Below are positions 42,230 to 43,438 of a stretch of 43,438 nt of DNA, in pieces. Source of the stretch: Terriglobia bacterium. Lineage in GTDB: Bacteria; Acidobacteriota; Terriglobia; Bryobacterales; Bryobacteraceae. A program made the translations under genes and the position numbers. Under the pieces are notes generated by a model, which was given only the letters and a program-made list of their open reading frames with translations, made no database searches and had not been told where the DNA came from. The DNA lies in NCBI GenBank assembly GCA_020073615.1, contig JAIQEX010000047.1, positions 1-43,438 on the forward strand. Reading direction: 5' to 3'. Numbering within the stretch: the stretch's first letter is position 1; each line of letters opens with the position of its first letter.

Positions 42230-43199
42230 ATGCGTTTATCGATCATTGCTACTTGTTTTCTAGCACTTACGCTTAGAGTGACTCTATTGCACAGTCAACC
42301 CGGTCCATCACCTTGTTCGACACAACTCTCTACTTGTAACGGCATAGCTGATACCGATTACAACAACTGCGTCGCGGCGTGTACGGATGATGGCTGTCGG
42401 AACACGTGCGCCGCCACTCGATCAGCCACAAAACAGAATTGCCAGAGTCAATACAGCACCTGCATCGGCTCAGAAGGTGCGGAATGTCGAAACTCTATCA
42501 ACTTTTGTGGAGGGCTTAACAACAGTAACCACTGTCAATTTGATTCGTTGGGAGACGTGTACGTGCATGTGTACCTGTCTCGGCCCAGTCCCTCAGTGCC
42601 CCAATCCGACCTGCACCTCGGGTGGGTATTTCCAATGCAATAGCCCGATAGTGGTCGACACTACCGGCAAGGGTTTCCTACTCACCGATCCTCAGAACGG
42701 CGTGATTTTCGATCTCTGGGGTAAGGGAACTCCGGAGCGATTCGCGTGGACAGCGCCTGCCAGCGGGAATGCATGGCTCGCTCTGGACCGCAATGGCAAT
42801 GGTATCATTGATGACGGAACGGAGCTTTTTGGCAGCAGCACTCTCCAAGCACCATTGAAGGAGGGGGAGACTGCGAATGGCTTCCGTGCACTGGCTGAAT
42901 TCGATCTCAAACAGAACGGGGGCCACGAGGACGGGGTCATCGACGACAAAGATGCCATTTATTCAAAGCTTTTGTTATGGGAAGACAGGAATCAAAACGG
43001 GATCAGTGAACCATGCGAATTACGTTCGCTTCGCGAGGCAGGCATTTCGCGTATCGACTTATACTATAAGCCGCAAGCCACTACTGACAGCTTCGGTAAT
43101 GTCTTCTTGTACAAGGCGCGGATGTGGGACAATGCAGGTCATCACGACGGCAAATTCATTTGGGATGTATACCTAGGAGTAGAGATCATGCGTAATTGA
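42230..43199 (+). pseudogene. Secreted Cys-rich/EF-hand-like protein, frameshifted
   Basis: A strong ribosome site (AAGGAGGA) precedes ATG 42230. The first frame gives a signal peptide (about residues 1-23) and a cysteine-rich segment (CNGIADTDYNNCVAACTDDG, CRNTCAATRSATKQNC). Around 42540-42560 protein character switches to the +1 frame: WETCTCMCTCLGPVPQC, then VVDTTGKGFLLTDPQNGVIF and the calcium-loop-like DRNGNGIIDDGTELFG and DRNQNGISEPCELRSL, up to a stop at 43199. The second half resembles C-terminal domains of large secreted acidobacterial proteins. Because the parts join across one frameshift, this is either a mutated gene or a sequence error. The parts are otherwise intact. Confidence 0.65.
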
Positions 43200-43269
43200 T
43201 TAGCGGGCAGACTACGTCGCCGGAAGTTTTCGCTGGACAAATCGGCGGGTTTCGTTTATCGTAGGGTGG

Positions 43270-43438
43270 ATGAATGGATCCAAGCCACCTCAGCCTGACG
43301 ACCAACCGGAACCAGTCGAAGAATTGCAGCGGGAGATCAATCGTCTGCAAGCGGAGAACGAGGGGCTGAGAAAGAAAATCAAGGACTTGGAAGAGGAGCT
43401 CCGGGCCAGCAAACGGCAAGCGGCACCGTTCTCCAAAG
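43270..43438 (+). CDS. IS66-family transposase, N-terminal part (runs off window)
   Basis: The frame from ATG 43270 stays open to the window end (56 codons). It is a charged coiled coil, ELQREINRLQAENEGLRKK, ending RASKRQAAPFSK, the characteristic leader of IS66-type (ISBst12-like) transposases before their zinc finger and DDE domain. A single transposase gene without tnpA/tnpB is typical of the ISBst12 subgroup. The stretch 43200-43269 would hold the element's left end, but I could not identify the terminal repeat with certainty. It is not evidently the same element as the one at 1-288. Confidence 0.75.
   Translation, partial: MNGSKPPQPDDQPEPVEELQREINRLQAENEGLRKKIKDLEEELRASKRQAAPFSK

Overview
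The window reads as a GC-rich chromosome segment from an acidobacterium, probably the Bryobacterales/Solibacter side of Acidobacteriota. This placement is an inference. It rests on two ATPase-less MacB/FtsX 'duplicated orphan permeases' (ADOP), a DUF6599 polyferredoxin, DUF362 proteins, a TPR/multihaem cytochrome and a secreted EF-hand-like repeat protein. No rRNA, tRNA or CRISPR array was found.

Layout. (1) 1-1174: the end of an IS66-type element that has inserted into, and decapitated, a leftward tyrosine integrase. (2) 1440-15755: one tight rightward operon of 13 genes behind a good sigma70-like promoter. The order is soluble HdrD-like protein, etfB, etfA, membrane b-type FeS oxidoreductase (ETF:menaquinone oxidoreductase-like), hdrA, hdrC, hdrB, a second hdrA, mvhD, mvhG, mvhA, hydrogenase maturation protease, small membrane protein. 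Nearly every junction overlaps. (3) 15939-20584: a separate promoter driving an RND efflux pair (lipoprotein adaptor and inner-membrane pump). (4) 20611-29642: DUF362, a membrane spermidine-synthase-like protein, and a leftward four-gene operon (polyferredoxin, Tat-type DUF362, Tat-type AmmeMemoRadiSam radical SAM enzyme, secreted Memo-AMMECR1 fusion). (5) 29914-33273: a graveyard of decayed genes: a frameshifted conserved protein, an IS3-type transposase tail, a DUF5372 remnant, an HTH protein, another mobile-element relic and the last 59 codons of gyrB. (6) 33301-41851: Uma2 nuclease, a secreted hypothetical, two ADOP permeases, and a seven-CxxCH cytochrome with TPRs between them. (7) 41852-43438: a DUF5655 tail, a frameshifted secreted EF-hand-like protein, and the start of a second IS66-family transposase.

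The most striking content is the operon of region 2. It encodes a [NiFe] hydrogenase (MvhAGD type), a complete HdrABC core with a second HdrA, an EtfAB pair and a membrane quinone-reactive FeS protein. Together these could link H2, a low-potential carrier such as ferredoxin, an unknown HdrB/HdrD substrate, and the menaquinone pool through flavin-based electron bifurcation. The second notable system is region 4, where all parts of an AmmeMemoRadiSam module carry export signals and sit in an operon with a quinol-dehydrogenase-like polyferredoxin. This implies an unusual extracytoplasmic radical-SAM-associated process.

Calls rest on reading motifs by eye. No homology search was run, so family names are from recognition and metabolic roles are inference.
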